A stretch of 64,000 nt of DNA from Phytophthora hibernalis (taxonomy: Eukaryota; Oomycota; Peronosporomycetes; Peronosporales; Peronosporaceae), in assembly GCA_012656075.1 (NCBI GenBank), contig JAAKBF010000221.1:1116001-1180000 (forward strand), in the 5' to 3' direction. The first letter of the stretch is position 1. Each line of letters opens with the position of its first letter. Position numbers and translations under genes: made by a program. Below are positions 10,755 to 22,260 of the stretch, in pieces. The notes beneath the pieces were generated by a model, which saw nothing but the letters and a program-made list of their open reading frames with translations, was not told the DNA's origin and did no database searches.

Positions 10755-13175
10755 GTTCGTTCTCAGGACGAGTCTTGCTGAACGTCTCTTTCACGTCAAC
10801 GGCGCCAGGTGTCGACGCCGCAGCAAATTAATAGGCTAAATTAAAACATGTAGGTCAACCGCACTCTACGGAAAGATTTCGTTGAGCAGAGGGGTTGCTG
10901 CGCGTGCCTCGGGCCAATGTGCTGGTCGCGGACAGCCAAAACGCGAGCAGAGAACTGTACTCTAGTTGAAGCTTTTTCTGAACCGGTGCGTTTTACTGTT
11001 AGAACTCGAGCATCACGATGATTAATCAGTTGATCTGCCCGGCCCACTGGGACAGGGTGGCGGCGCGTGCCAAGTGATAACAACGACGCGGCGTTCCGGC
11101 TCTAAACGGGACACTGCTGTGCCGGGACTCCTGGCAGTGAGTGTGATGATGACATTCACGTCCAGGAGGCCGCTTTCCGCAGGTGCATTTCCGATCTCTC
11201 GCCTGGAACGAGGACGCTGAAACGCATTCGCCACTTTTCAACGGATGGGCGACTATGGTACATGTACATACCGGTACATGTATTAATACATTGTATTTTA
11301 ATAAAATAGAACTTTTAATTAATCCAGCCTGGATTAAATATTAAAATACAGTAGTCTACTGTACCGTACATGTAGAACTTGTACAAAGCCTCGGCAGGAT
11401 AATTGTATTACCGGTACATGTACATGTATTGTGCTTTGCAGTCTTTTTGTCCTCTGAATAGCGACGTTTATTCAACATCAAACAAATCCGACAGAAGGCG
11501 GTAAACACATGCATTAACAGTAATTTCACCCAGCAAATCATTTGACTTGGCAAATGTATTGTTTTGACCTACCTTGCGTCGTGATAAGACATAAAAACCT
11601 CTAATAATTTATGTATGACCAGCCGCGCTGCGCTTGGCTGGGCGCCCCTGCAGTTCGCTTCGCTCACGATATAGAGATAGAACCTCCAGCCTCACGTGTT
11701 GCCCTCACGCCTTCGTCCCCGGCGGGGGGCCTCTGCCCCTGCCTTCGCCGTGTTGGCATTATGGATTTGTTCACCATGGCTCCTGACACAAAAATCGTCA
11801 GTTGGCACATAAAAATCGGATCACCACGGATTCTGTCATTTGCCCGCTGCGGCATGTTTATTTCCTGACCTAATTTGACCTGACCTGTCAGTGACCTCTT
11901 CCCTCCTGTAACTTATCGGTTGGATTACAAGCCCATTTTAGAGCGAACAGCACCTTTTAAGGATGCCCACTGGGCGATCAGCCCTGCGGCAATGGCACGA
12001 AGCCGCCCTTCGAGGTATCTAACTACTGTGAATATTGCTGGCTTAAATTGGTGGGTTTGATAACAACTTGAGTGTGGAATTTTCAAAGTTGCAATTTTGT
12101 GAAACTTCTTTTGGCGAAATTCATGATAGGTTTATTGTGCTTTTCTCGAATTTTGTCTATAAACGAAGGCATAACTCGTTGTTTTATATTTTAACTCAAT
12201 CTTAATTCGTTGTTTTATTGTCAATCAACGAACGCTTTCTGGAAGCGGGCTGTTGCTTAAACTTCGATTTATAAAGTGAATCGTTGGACTGGAGCAAGCG
12301 TAACCCGAGCAGCTAATCAATGATTAATATAGGGATTTGATCAGAAAATAGTACTGGCACACAAAAATCTTGGGATAACACACAGTGGGGTGGGCGACGT
12401 GGTTGGACTTAGCACCAACCTAACACTGCACGTTCCCGCAGCGTCACAGGCGAACTTAATGACAAAAGGCGTGGTTGTGTGTCCGGCCGTAACTCAAGTA
12501 CATTGGAAATTGTTGTCGCTGCAAGTTGCAGATACAGTGGAGAAGTACGACAGCATGCTCGCTACCATTTAGGCCCTGGCGTTCGGCCGCGGACATCTCC
12601 TGCAAAGGTGTTCGCATGCAAACAACGAAACATACTCACTATTCAGGTAGGGTCATAAAACTTCGTGGAAAGTCTTCGTGGCGCAATTGGCTATGGCCCG
12701 TAAGCAACCATAATGCTACGAATACCCGTAGCGTTGGGGTATTCGTAGCATACACCTTCTCACCTACTTCGAGGAATATAGCGGACGCTGTGCACATGCC
12801 TGCCCAGAAGGCTGTCGAAAGGGGGTCTGAAAGCGGATCGATCACCCCGCCGCCTAGAGAGATTTTAAGGCTCGCGTGTGGGCATACGTTGTGCAGCCCC
12901 CAATGATGTATGCTAGTAGCCTACATTTGTGCTTGCTGCTTCGCGATAGACTGCACCTCCATATCAATGTTGCTGTTGTTACAGTGCCAAAACGTGCACA
13001 CTTAGCGAATTTGCGTGTCAGGAAACGTGGTTGGCAAATCAACCACGTCTTTCACCACGCTTTCTGCATTTAATTTAAAATCACCACGGATTTTGTCAAT
13101 TGCCCCCAAGCAGCTAGTGTTCATAGCCGAATTATCTTGATTTTCGTGAACATAATATATATTTATCTGCAGACT
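10755..13175. other. AT-rich intergenic region without a recognised gene
   Basis: No conserved coding region is seen. The part at 11250-11440 is AT-rich and repeats short palindromic pieces such as CCGGTACATGTACATG. The phrase TCACCACGGATT followed by TGTCA recurs at about 11820 and 13080 in direct orientation, which hints at a decayed repeat. Open frames at 12390-12906 have no recognisable family. Confidence 0.45.
12713..12751. repeat. Perfect 15-bp hairpin
   Basis: ATGCTACGAATACCC and its exact reverse complement are separated by a 9-bp loop (12728-12736). It sits in the gene-free stretch just before the SET-carrying transposon. No poly-T tract follows, so there is no reason to call it a terminator. 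Confidence 0.75.
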
Positions 13176-13228
13176 GGACGCCTGCCAAATATAGATTAGT
13201 CGACCGCTTTACATGCAGCAGATATGCC
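13176..13228 (+). repeat. Left terminal inverted repeat
   Basis: This is a 53-bp sequence starting GGACGCCTGCC and ending AGATATGCC. It pairs with 18207-18259 at 52 of 53 positions and is preceded by ACT. Confidence 0.9.
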
Positions 13229-13468
13229 GCGGTTTAAAAAGATATATGTTGACATATCGCTAAAATGCTACGCCGCAAATACCATATCACTACTCTCTAC
13301 GTCCGACGGGTATTGACCTGGATCGGCATGTATCAGTAGGAGCTCGCTGTGACCTTCGGGGTGTACCCGTCACTTTGCTCTGGACACCGCTGTCGCTGCT
13401 CGGCCCCGCGAACCTTCCATTTTCCTCACTTCGGAATTCGCGCGCGAAGGGCACAAGCAGTGGCGGCG

Positions 13469-14760
13469 ATGGCGGCGGAGGACTCTGACGCTGTGCTGCT
13501 GATGACGGAGGCGTTCTTGCGCCACGAAGAAGCGCTGACAGAGGTCCGGCGGGAGGTGTACGACATGTTGGTCGAGGAGGAGTGGAGGATTGCGATGCGC
13601 AGTCGCCACTACCTGACGACGCAGTGCCTGGACACGCCGTGCGACGCCGCCTGGATGATGTTGTACAGGTTTGGCAGCGACATCAACTTCCTAAACACCA
13701 CCAGCTTGACCAGGTGCGCTCGTACGACCCCATGACTGTGAAGATCCGTGTTGCTAACCGTGTATACATGCGTGCAGACCGGCGTTCCATCAGCTTCTGC
13801 GGCGGTTCAGCCGCTATTACCACCTCCCGCCCAAGACTCGCGTGGTCGCCCGCCCAAGATGCGGTACTACCACCAAATCCTGGGTCTGGTGCTTTGCTTC
13901 TACGTGGGATCGATGGAGCAAAGCACCTTGTGCATGGTGTTCGGCGTCGCCCCCAAGCACGCTGTCGAGAGTTCTACGGGAAGCTGAGGAGGCGCTGTCG
14001 AATGCGCTGGAGGGTTATGCACCCGCAAGGATCTCGTGGCCGTCCCCATCTCGCCAGGCCAGCTTGGCTAAGTTAGTTGAGGCCCGTACCGTTGCTAAAG
14101 CACACGTTCGGGTTCATCGATGGGAAGAAACTGAGGGTAAGTTCTTCTTCTCTAATCCTAAGCTGTGCAGTGCTAACGATGTGTGATACTGATAAACAAT
14201 GCACTGCAGGTGGAGCAGCCGTCTAATGCTGACCTACAGAATGCGATGTACAACGGATGGCTCCACACCGTCTTCGTCACAGGCACGATCTGCTTGGCGG
14301 CCGACGGGTGCATCATCTGGAGCCGCCACAACTGCCCTGGCTCGTGGAATAATTCGGATACCTCCCTCGGGTTCCGTAACAAGCTTCTCGATCCCGTGTA
14401 CTGCCCAGACACGCGAATGAATGTCGTTTCAGATTCGGCGTTCCGTGCTCGGCAGAGATGGCAGGCCGCATTCAAACGCCCCTAAAGAAGGAGATTTGGA
14501 GCGACTCCGGCCGTCGCTCAGGAGCTCGGCTCGAACACAACGCTATCACAAGTGTGCGTCAAGCGGCAGAGTGGGGCATGGGGAGCATGCAGAAGGTCTG
14601 CACCCGCCTCGCCCTCCCTTTGCCCTACGACCCCGAGCTACGCGGCCGCAGCATCACCAACGTGTTCCGCATGGCCAACTACCGTGTGCGCACGGTTGGC
14701 ATCTCGCAGATTCGCTCTACTTTCTCGGGCGAGGTGGAATGGTCTTCTCTAAACGATTAG
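13469..14760 (+). pseudogene. DDE (PIF/Harbinger-like) transposase gene, three exons, frame-broken
   Basis: Homology-guided reading gives a start at ATG 13469 and exons joined across two GT-AG introns (13714-13777, 64 bp; 14137-14209, 73 bp). Recognisable pieces are LLRRFSRYYHLPP, a helix-turn-helix-like stretch around TLSRVLREAEEAL, the first catalytic Asp in FGFIDGKKLR, the second Asp in MNVVSDSAF, and a candidate third acid in RQAAEWGMGSMQK. The reading needs single-base deletions at about 13855 and 14432, a 2-base deletion near 14085, an apparent one-A insertion near 13953 and a local double shift at 14490-14550. Both introns keep full splice sites. It would cut and paste the surrounding element. 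Whether it is dead or only badly sequenced is open. Confidence 0.75.
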
Positions 14761-15082
14761 CTGTTGAGTGTGGCACCATCAGTGCCTTATTCGTAATACA
14801 CATGCAACATGTTGCCGCTGTTATCTCGATCGATTCGCGGCGTCCACGATTTCCAGCAACGACACGGCGTCCTCGGCTGTGGGCTCCGTGGGCCTGTGCC
14901 TTTCCACAGCTGAAGAGAGGAGGGTGGGCAAAACAGCTAAGAGGAAGCGCAAGTTACTCATGATCATGCAAGTTTTCAGTGTCGTGTTCACATGTAGGAA
15001 AAGAATACAGAAACTAGTTCATGCAGGTGGAGGGCTCGTTGTCACTTACATTCGCCTTCTGCTCACCGTCGTCCTGCTGACC

Positions 15083-16281
15083 TTAGCCCTTCTTCGTGAG
15101 GGCTCCGATCAGCATGATCAACTCCTGCGACCGAGCTCGAGCTTCTTCGCGGTCGCGACGCGAGCGCTCTTCCATCTCAATTTTATCAGCACGGCGGCGT
15201 TCTTCGGCCTCAGCCTTCTCGGCAAGGCGGTGGGTCTCCTGGGCTGCACTTTCGTCACGCCGACGCTGTCTTTCTTCTTCATGACGCGCTTCCGCTTTGC
15301 GCTCGTTCTCCTCACGCAGGAGCAGGATCGTTTCCAGAATGCTGATCTGCTTGTTGGTCGCTTCGCTTTCGAGACCGTCCAGTTTCGACTTGAGTGCCGC
15401 GGTCTTCTTCATGGCGCGCACGCGTTTGGCTTTGGCAAAGCTGGCCTCTTGAAGGTCAGTTTCATCCTCCCTAGCTCTCTTGGCGCCCGTCGAATCGCGA
15501 AAGCTGGCCAGATCAGTCCCACCGAGGCGGTTCGAGTAGCTCAGGAGCTTCGGGTACTTGGAGGCCTCAATCTCGTTACGCTGCTTGGTCGCAGCACCAA
15601 CGGCGTACGGTGACTGCGCTGGTGGCGACTCAGCGCGAGCTGCTGCTTTGGCTGGGGTCTTGCGTGGCTGCGGAAACCCTAGCGAGCCCACACGGCGAGT
15701 GCTCGGCGCCGGTCGTGGAGTCAGAGCGACAATGGACCCGGAGATGTCATCCGCATCTTTCGCGGTCATAGGCGACGCGAACAGCTCTTGGAACCCGCCT
15801 CGAAGAGACGAGCAGCTGGAGGTCGAGGTGTAGAGTCTTCCGTGCACGTCGAAGAGGCGGGGGCCTTCTCTTCGGTCAACGAGCCTAAACGCTCTGCTTC
15901 AGCAGCATGGTAGAAAGGTTCGTCGGGATCCACTTCGAAGCAGATGTCGGGTTTGACGTCGCGCTGGTCATCGTCGACCTCATCGTCCAACTCAACCACA
16001 TTGGCCTTGTCATCGATGACCATCTTCAACTCCTTCGCCCTCTTGATATGAGGGGGCATGCTCGCCGTGCCCGTCGGCTTCTGGGTACTGTGCAAGACCT
16101 TAAACTTGCGACCCAGACTCTCAAAGTCTCTTTCGGGAGCGCCTCAGGATCTAGCGGCGTTGTACGAGCTCGCTAAGCGCTCCCACTCGTCTTTGCCGAG
16201 GGGGAGCGCTGTCTCCACCAGAGACAAGAGCCGGTCGATGTCCGAGGCGGTGTAGTTCGCGGTGCCCGAGTTTTTGCCCAT
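15083..16281 (-). pseudogene. Transposon companion protein: N-terminal Myb/SANT-like domain plus C-terminal coiled coil
   Basis: This starts at ATG 16281 (MGKNSGTANYTASDIDRLL) and would give about 399 residues. The N-terminal part (GKDEWERLASSYN, then ERDFESLGRKFK, then a KPTGTASMPPHIKRAKEL stretch) is the pattern of Myb-like DNA-binding companions that are very common in oomycete transposon families (I recall it as DUF6818-like). An acidic middle and a long Glu/Arg-rich coiled coil ending ELIMLIGALTKKG follow. There is an in-frame TGA at 16144-16146 and a one-base deletion near 15796. It is convergent with the transposase and probably helps bind the element ends. Confidence 0.72.
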
Positions 16282-16770
16282 CTACACACACAAAACCAAC
16301 GCATGAGCAACAGGCAGCTAGCACTAGAACGAATACAGTCGGGACCGTACCGCGGAGCCGTTGGAGCGAGGTGGTGTGCGCGCGGTGTGGCTGGAGAGGT
16401 GTTCGTCGTGACGAAGCAAAACGAAAAGTGAGAGAACGTCACAGCCATGCCGCGACGCCAAACGTATCGAGAGAGAACCAGCAGAGCCACCAATCTCCAA
16501 AGGCGGCAACTTCAACGTGTTTCCGCGCGAAATTCGAGCGCGAAAAGACCTGCCGTTAAAGACGTCAAGGTCGCGAAACGGCGCGTAGCTCGATACCGCG
16601 CTTCGATTTCTGAGGCTCACGCTGGATTCAGCTCCACGTCACACCTACAGACCATAGTTAACTTCAAATGTGACATTCTTTTCATCAACAAGCTGGCCTA
16701 CACATGCATCACCAAGCAAACACCGCCCCTACTCTCGTCTTGCACGCTCGACGTGCTTCTCGTGGGTCTC

Positions 16771-17450
16771 TCATGGGTCCTCCTGCCTTTGAATGTCTCG
16801 GTGGCAACACGTGTCGAGGCGGCACCGGCAGACGAACCACAGGTCGTCGCCGTAGTCCACGGTGACCTCCTCGCCACGACGAACGGTCTGTGTGGCTGCC
16901 ACAACCACGGTGGTGCGTCGACCGTTTGACACCTCCACGAACTTGGCAACTGGGTTGCATGAGTGGTTAACAAACCACATCATGCCCCCATCTTCTCCGC
17001 TTTGATAGCCACTTGAACAGGCCAGCTCGGTCGCTCTGGGCGCAGCTTCATAACTAGCCGATAGCCAGTATTCCGTGGCCGTCGCGAATGCGAAGCACTG
17101 ATGTGCTCCATCTCGCCGAGATATTGCCCCAGCACCTCTCCGGCGTCCACAGTCTCCGCAGCAACCACACCCAGCGACTTGGTGCGCACGTTCTTCCCAA
17201 GAACACCTTGGCAGATTCGGCGAGCCGGTTTCCGCACAATCCATCGTTAGGGCAACAGTTCACATTGCAGTACAAGTTCACGAGAGAGTTCCGGCACGAG
17301 TCGACTCTGCAGGGCGTCGCCGTAATGCGGTACGGCAGGAAACACGACGGCCAACGGGTTGTACTGCTCCCGAAGCTGGATCACGCGGCACGGCCACCTC
17401 GCAGGAACAAACCCGTCTCGCGGACGCGATGACGTCCGCTGCGTCTGCAT
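16771..17450 (-). pseudogene. SET-domain histone methyltransferase-like gene inside the transposon
   Basis: On the minus strand, pieces in three frames join into a pre-SET (AWS-like) Cys-rich segment (SCRNSLVNLYCNVNCCPNDG, then LCGN) at about 17300-17225. A SET core follows, with GVVAAETVDAGEVLGQYLGE and then MMWFVNHSCNP (the AdoMet and lysine pocket NHSC motif). After that come EEVTVDYGDDLWFVC and a post-SET-like CRCRLDTCCHRD. Frame breaks are near 17285, 17205 and 16990. SET proteins methylate histone lysines. In this place the gene belongs to the element cargo, since both TIRs enclose it. Another minus-strand open frame (17537-17989) could be its N-terminal part but has no recognised domain. 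The remaining bases up to 18206 show nothing else. Confidence 0.75.
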
Positions 17451-18206
17451 CAGCTGCTCGTGGTGCGCGTGGGTGGCTGGTGCGTCGCTCTACGCGCAGA
17501 GGTGGCGAACGCGGCCTCGCGTACGGGTCTGCAGCTTCACGGGGAGCACGACACTCGGTTCGGCGAGGATGAAGGCCCTTGGGCAGACTTGGACGAGCCG
17601 GACGCCGAGGTGGCGACTCCAGCAAGATCGGAGAGGACGTCGTTGGGCTGGCGCAGGATGCACACGGCGGTGCAGACGCCGGCGGTGAAGGTGGCGTGTC
17701 CGGGACCGGTGCCGCGGTCGAAACAAACGGGGTCCGGCGTTGGCTCTGCCCTGGCTACAGCCACGGTGGCGTCGCCGTGCCCGTGTCGCTGGTAGCGCAG
17801 CTTGCATCGCGATAAGGGCCTGAGGCGACGTTTGGCGGCGTGTTCTCGTCGTCGCTGGACGTCTCCTGGATACAGCGCCGCTTCCAATGCACTGCAGAGT
17901 GTCGCAGATGCACCGCGGAGTCTGCACATAACGATCAGGTTAGCAACGGACACGCACTGCTGGCATGTAGCCGTGAACGTACCCATCAAGGTCTTGGTCC
18001 CGGCCGGCTTCCGCCTTCGGCGCCAGATACGGAAGTGAGCGCCTCTTCGCTCGGGCGGAAAAGATATATGCCCAGCAGAATGAAGGGCGCATATGATAGA
18101 GTGATGGTCTACATAAAGTTTACAAATACCAAGACAAACTTTTATGATGGCTACACGGCATATTTCTAGGTGTAGGGCCGCTTATCGAGACGAAATCTGT
18201 AGTCGA

Positions 18207-18259
18207 GGCATATCTGCTGCATGTAAAGCGGTCGACTAATCTATATTCGGCAGGCGTCC
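18207..18259 (-). repeat. Right terminal inverted repeat
   Basis: This is the reverse complement of 13176-13228 with one mismatch. It ends GGCAGGCGTCC and is followed by ACT, the same three bases that precede the left repeat. Confidence 0.9.
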
Positions 18260-18276
18260 ACTGCTGAATTATGCTT

Positions 18277-18640
18277 AAGGGGTTTGGCCATTTTAATAGA
18301 ACGACCAGGTTGTAGAATTTGGAATGAACGAATCTCCAGTCACATTTTGACTTTGGTGAGAAATTAATTTGAGATTGGCCAAAAGGAAGCCAAAACATGT
18401 GGTCTGATGATACAAATATCTACTACAGTATATTAAAAGCTCTACTAAACTGATCGCACCTCGAAAACGATGCATCTGCGCCAGAACTGGAAAGACGACC
18501 CCGCTTGCAGTGAATAAACCACAATCACTTTAGTAAAATCGTCCAGAGTTCCAGCTTCATTTTGACGGAAAACGGTTGTCGAGATATCGAGTTTTGAATC
18601 AACCCACTGTAAAAATTCTACTAAACTTGCCAAACCCCTT
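18277..18640. mobile_element. MITE with about 26-bp imperfect TIRs
   Basis: The left end AAGGGGTTTGGCCATTTTAA and the right end (read inward) AAGGGGTTTGGCAAGTTTAG are inverted copies, both next to a TTA-containing flank. The 364-bp interior has no credible coding region. It begins only about 17 bp beyond the right TIR of the SET-carrying transposon. The size, lack of genes and TA-rich target are typical of a Harbinger-derived MITE. Confidence 0.65.
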
Positions 18641-19031
18641 AGCTCATATTCTGTAGACAGAAAAATGTGAGCAGTAACCGCTTACCGACTGAACGGCGCT
18701 TCATTCGCCACCCTTGTCCAACCGACGCCAAGTTACGAAACGAAGGAAGTGAAAGGGCGCCTCATTTCTACTTTTCCTGGGCCGCGAGCATTTGCAACAC
18801 GTTTTCGTGGTGGCAATGATGCCTCGCCTACGTAGATCGTCAAGGCTTCAAGCTCATGAACCACCGGGGACAACGTCAACGACCTAAGTTCGACACGAGT
18901 CTCCGTGCCAAGCTATTCTTATATCGGTAAAACAATATGTGCAATGACTCTTATGGACTGCGAAACCGGCTAATGATGTGATATTGTGCAGATACACCGA
19001 TATCAACCCACCTAGAAGTCCTTGAAGGGGT

Positions 19032-20663
19032 ATGGCAAGGAATCCAACACGCATTTCTACAAAATCGACTATTGATTTCATACTGAACCCTGCTTCAAGT
19101 TCCGAAGACTCGTTAAGCGACACGCCAGCTTACGTCGCAAGTAATTTTGACGCAGACTTTGAGTTTCGATTTGGAGATTTTGAAGAAGTGGGTGCTACAG
19201 ATGATGTTGCCGGAGATCGCACTGAGGACACGTGTGCGAGTCGCAGAACAGGCCGAACGACTCGCTGGATCTGTGGATACGCGCGCAAACAAATCGATGA
19301 CGAAGTTGTCGTACAGATGCAGTCACTATCGCTTACTGTGTAAGGGGAAATGTGATTTTGTTTTCCACTTACAAAGATACACAAACTTTATCGCTCATTG
19401 TTGTTGACGTTTTGCTGGAGATATGGAATCCGGTAATGACCAACCTAGTATTGTGCGGGACGTAACCTTGGCAATGAAGCGGGAAGTGGATACTATGGCT
19501 GTAACAATGATAGTAACTCGACCCAGTATTTGGGAGATGGTTAGGGCGAAATTTTATGGCACTCACATTTCAACTACTGGGACTGTAGGCTTCACACGGG
19601 AGTACGTGCTCCGTCGCGTCAATCCTATCCGTGCTGAGGAATTTGGTGGATCTGTGTTTGGTCAGATAGAAGTATCACCATGGTCGCATGTCCTTGCAGT
19701 GGATGGAAACGCTACTGACACGAACTTCCTTCTCTTTCACTTCTCCTACTTCGACAAAGCCACCAAGACGCGAGAGCGGCTACTCGTCTGGGGCCATCCT
19801 GTTCTTCTGAATATGTTGAAACAAAAAAGACGTCGGTATTTGTCGACGGTACTTTCCGCTGCGTACCGTCCCGATTCAAGCAGTGCCTTGTCTTCGATCC
19901 TGCGACTAAGGGATATTATCCTTGCGCTTTCGTTCTCTGTACATCTAAAAACTACGCTGTGTACTTTCACGCTATGCGTCTCGTATTTGATGTCACGGAC
20001 GACTGCATTGACCCGAATTCGTATACTGCGATTTTGAGGCTGAACTGATCAAGGCTGTTCGCGATCCCTTCCCCAGCGCGGCACCTATTGGGTGTCTGTT
20101 CCATTTCAAGCAGGGGTACCAGCGAAAAATGAAGAAGTACAGGATCCCTCACTCCGAATCAAAAATCGCGATGCGCAGTGGTGTCTTGGATATGCTGACT
20201 GTCGTTCCGCAGCCGAAGGTGGGTTACCTGGGTAAAGGCAAAAATTGCTGACAAGTGCCTCGCTGCGGGGATCTTGTATTGAACATAGAAGTGGTATGAG
20301 TTCTGGGGTTATTTTCACCGGACTTGGATTGTAAAATTTCCGCCACGACTGTAAAATGCGGAACCGTAGACGCGTACGGTCGTTAGCAGAACCAACAACT
20401 CACTAGAGCGATTCAAACGTGAATTGAACGCTGCTATCCCGGGACCCCATACTAACCTACCGGACTTTTCTGCCAGCAATGAGAAATTGGCCCGCAGATA
20501 CGCAAATCTCAAAGCTGATATTGAATATGGAAGAGAGAGACAACCTCAGCGACCCCAATTCGTCTGCCACGGCCTGTACGGCTTCCAAATATCGCACCGG
20601 CTATTCCTACCGTTAGTGGCGCTGGGCAGCGCGCGGATGATTCGAGTGCTGAAGGGGAGCTGA
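19032..20663 (+). pseudogene. Mutator-like (MULE) transposase relic
   Basis: Frames 19423-20037 and neighbours contain the order expected for an oomycete MULE transposase. An N-terminal part contains MAVTMIVTRPSIWEMVRAK. Then come WGHPVLLNMLKQKR, FVDGTFRCVPSRFKQCLVF (first catalytic Asp in the DGTF motif), a stretch around YAVYFHAMRLVFDVTDDC, then HFK and KMKKYRI further on, and a C-terminal stretch with LARRYANLKADIE and PQRPQF. The reading is broken by shifts at about 19830, 19940 and 20020 and by stops, so it is inactive or badly sequenced. No terminal repeats could be fixed by eye. Confidence 0.65.
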
Positions 20664-22050
20664 ATGTGATTAGAAGTGACGCTAGGAGATTGGTTGTTCG
20701 GAGCTGAGGACTCACCTTGCCTGAAAGCCTTGTCCATATAGATGATGCTATAACTCATTACAGAAGCTCTGACAGCCAAAAGGGCTCAATCCGTAGCGAA
20801 TCTGGTAACTAAGCACGATTAAAAGAAATTCAATACGTTTGTTTTACTTTGATCTGTGTGGCTTCGTGTCCGCACTTCAAACCGAGCGCTGGATACTGGG
20901 GATTATTGACCGCGGGTTTAGCTCGACCAAACCACTGATAACCGCATGAAAGTAAAGGGCAAACTTCGACTGTCCTGCTTTTAAGAGGCCCACACGACTG
21001 GCCATGGGCAATACAATGTATAGACATGCGTGTCCGCAATAATTAGCGTAATCATGAGACAAGTTAATTGTATTGTTTTTGACCAAAATTGACCTGATTT
21101 GCTTCTGACCAGTAAAGAAGGGTATCTACAGGAGAGGTGAGACTTTGATCTGTAACGACCAAGCCCCGCAGTGACACAGTTGGACGAACATCGAGCATGC
21201 ACCTGGTGAGCGTTCTAAGCGCTTCACCCATAATTTCCTTGACGTTTTTCGATAGGCGCGTAGTCGTGTACTAGTACAGTGTAGCACGGGTATCCATCCA
21301 CCTGGAAACTAGGCCTCCACAGGTGGATAATAAGCCCTTTAACAGCGGGAATACTGCAGGAACACGGCTGCGGTTTCTGAAATGTCGTTATTGTTGTCTA
21401 TATTAGTCTGCAATTATACATGCCGTGCTTCACAAGTATTGTAATGACCAGCGTCACGCAGTTTATCTGATTCAACATTTTCCCGGGGGCTAGCTATGTA
21501 TTATAGTTGGATAAATGATACGAACCTGCTGTTGTTGCTCGGCTCGCCCGCGCTGCTTCCTATGTGAGGTGCTGGTGGCTACGATGCTAGGTGCGACTCC
21601 TTGAATTTTACGGTAACATCTTGCCTTTCAGAGCGGACAGCACCTTTTAAAAAATCGGCGTAATCAAGAGCACCTTTCAGAGACCAGAACATGTTTTTAA
21701 AATAGATTTTAATCTTTTTTAATCTATTTTAAAAAACAGAACTTATTTTAATCCCACTTATTTTAATAGGAGAGGGTCGAAGAAAAACACAACTATCTAT
21801 TTGAAGAGCTCCTGACGTTTTGATTGGACGACGCGACATGCATATTAAATCGATCATCGCTTTATTTTAAAGAAGTGCCTACGTTCACCAGCGTTTTTGC
21901 TGCGAGAAAAGCAAAGTTAGGGTTACCGAGATACCGCTGGGCAAATGTCTATTTTTGAGTTTTAGAGTTTTGAACCATTCCAGCCATCCACTCAAAAATC
22001 CGTCCCCGGACCCCAGCCTTCTCCGCGTAGCAAGTGCCCCCACGCGGCGC
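20664..22050. other. Region with no recognised gene
   Basis: Only short frames without recognisable domains are present. At 21690-21770 there is an AT-rich segment with near-palindromic TTTTAAAATAGATTTTAATC runs. The phrase GACAGCACCTTTTAA at about 21640 also occurs near 11950. Confidence 0.4.
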
Positions 22051-22260
22051 GATGTCGGCGCAGAAGGGAAAGAAGCGTGCCCATGCCAGCGACAGTGAGG
22101 ATGCCGAAGGCACCGGTGACTCTTTGAGTCAGTTCAGCGGGAGTTTTCGTCCTGGAACGCGTTCCATGAAGAGTTGAAGAGGTACACGTGTGTTGATCAC
22201 CTTATCATTCAACACCACACAGAATATTGCTCGGCACAGTCCAACACGTCTCTGAGCTCG
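22051..22260 (+). pseudogene. Possible 5' exon fragment of a MULE/FAR1-like gene
   Basis: A short frame starts MSAQKGKKRAHASDSED and, after one shift, continues as SWNAFHEELKRYTCVDH. This resembles the N-terminal DNA-binding region of oomycete MULE proteins, compare HKSWPEFEQSLQQYMKDT in the element at 38.5 kb. No transposase core follows. The next 850 bp contain open frames I cannot assign. Confidence 0.25.

Larger units (their letters stand above)
13176..18259. mobile_element. DNA transposon with 53-bp TIRs carrying transposase, Myb-like and SET genes
   Basis: The outer ends are 53-bp terminal inverted repeats with one mismatch, both beginning GGACGCCTGCC when read inward, and they are bordered by the 3-bp direct repeat ACT. 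A 3-bp target duplication fits the PIF/Harbinger size class. Inside are a DDE transposase gene (+, 13469-14760), a Myb-like/coiled-coil companion gene (-, 15083-16281) and a SET-domain gene (-, 16771-17450 or longer). The first two genes converge with about 320 bp between them. The SET and Myb-like genes follow each other on the minus strand with about 490 bp between. All three genes have frame breaks, yet the TIRs are almost perfect, so the element may be recent and the breaks may be partly sequencing errors. Confidence 0.8.

Noticed and set aside
12713..12751. The hairpin as a transcription terminator
   Set aside because: It is a eukaryotic region with no upstream gene and no T run after the stem.
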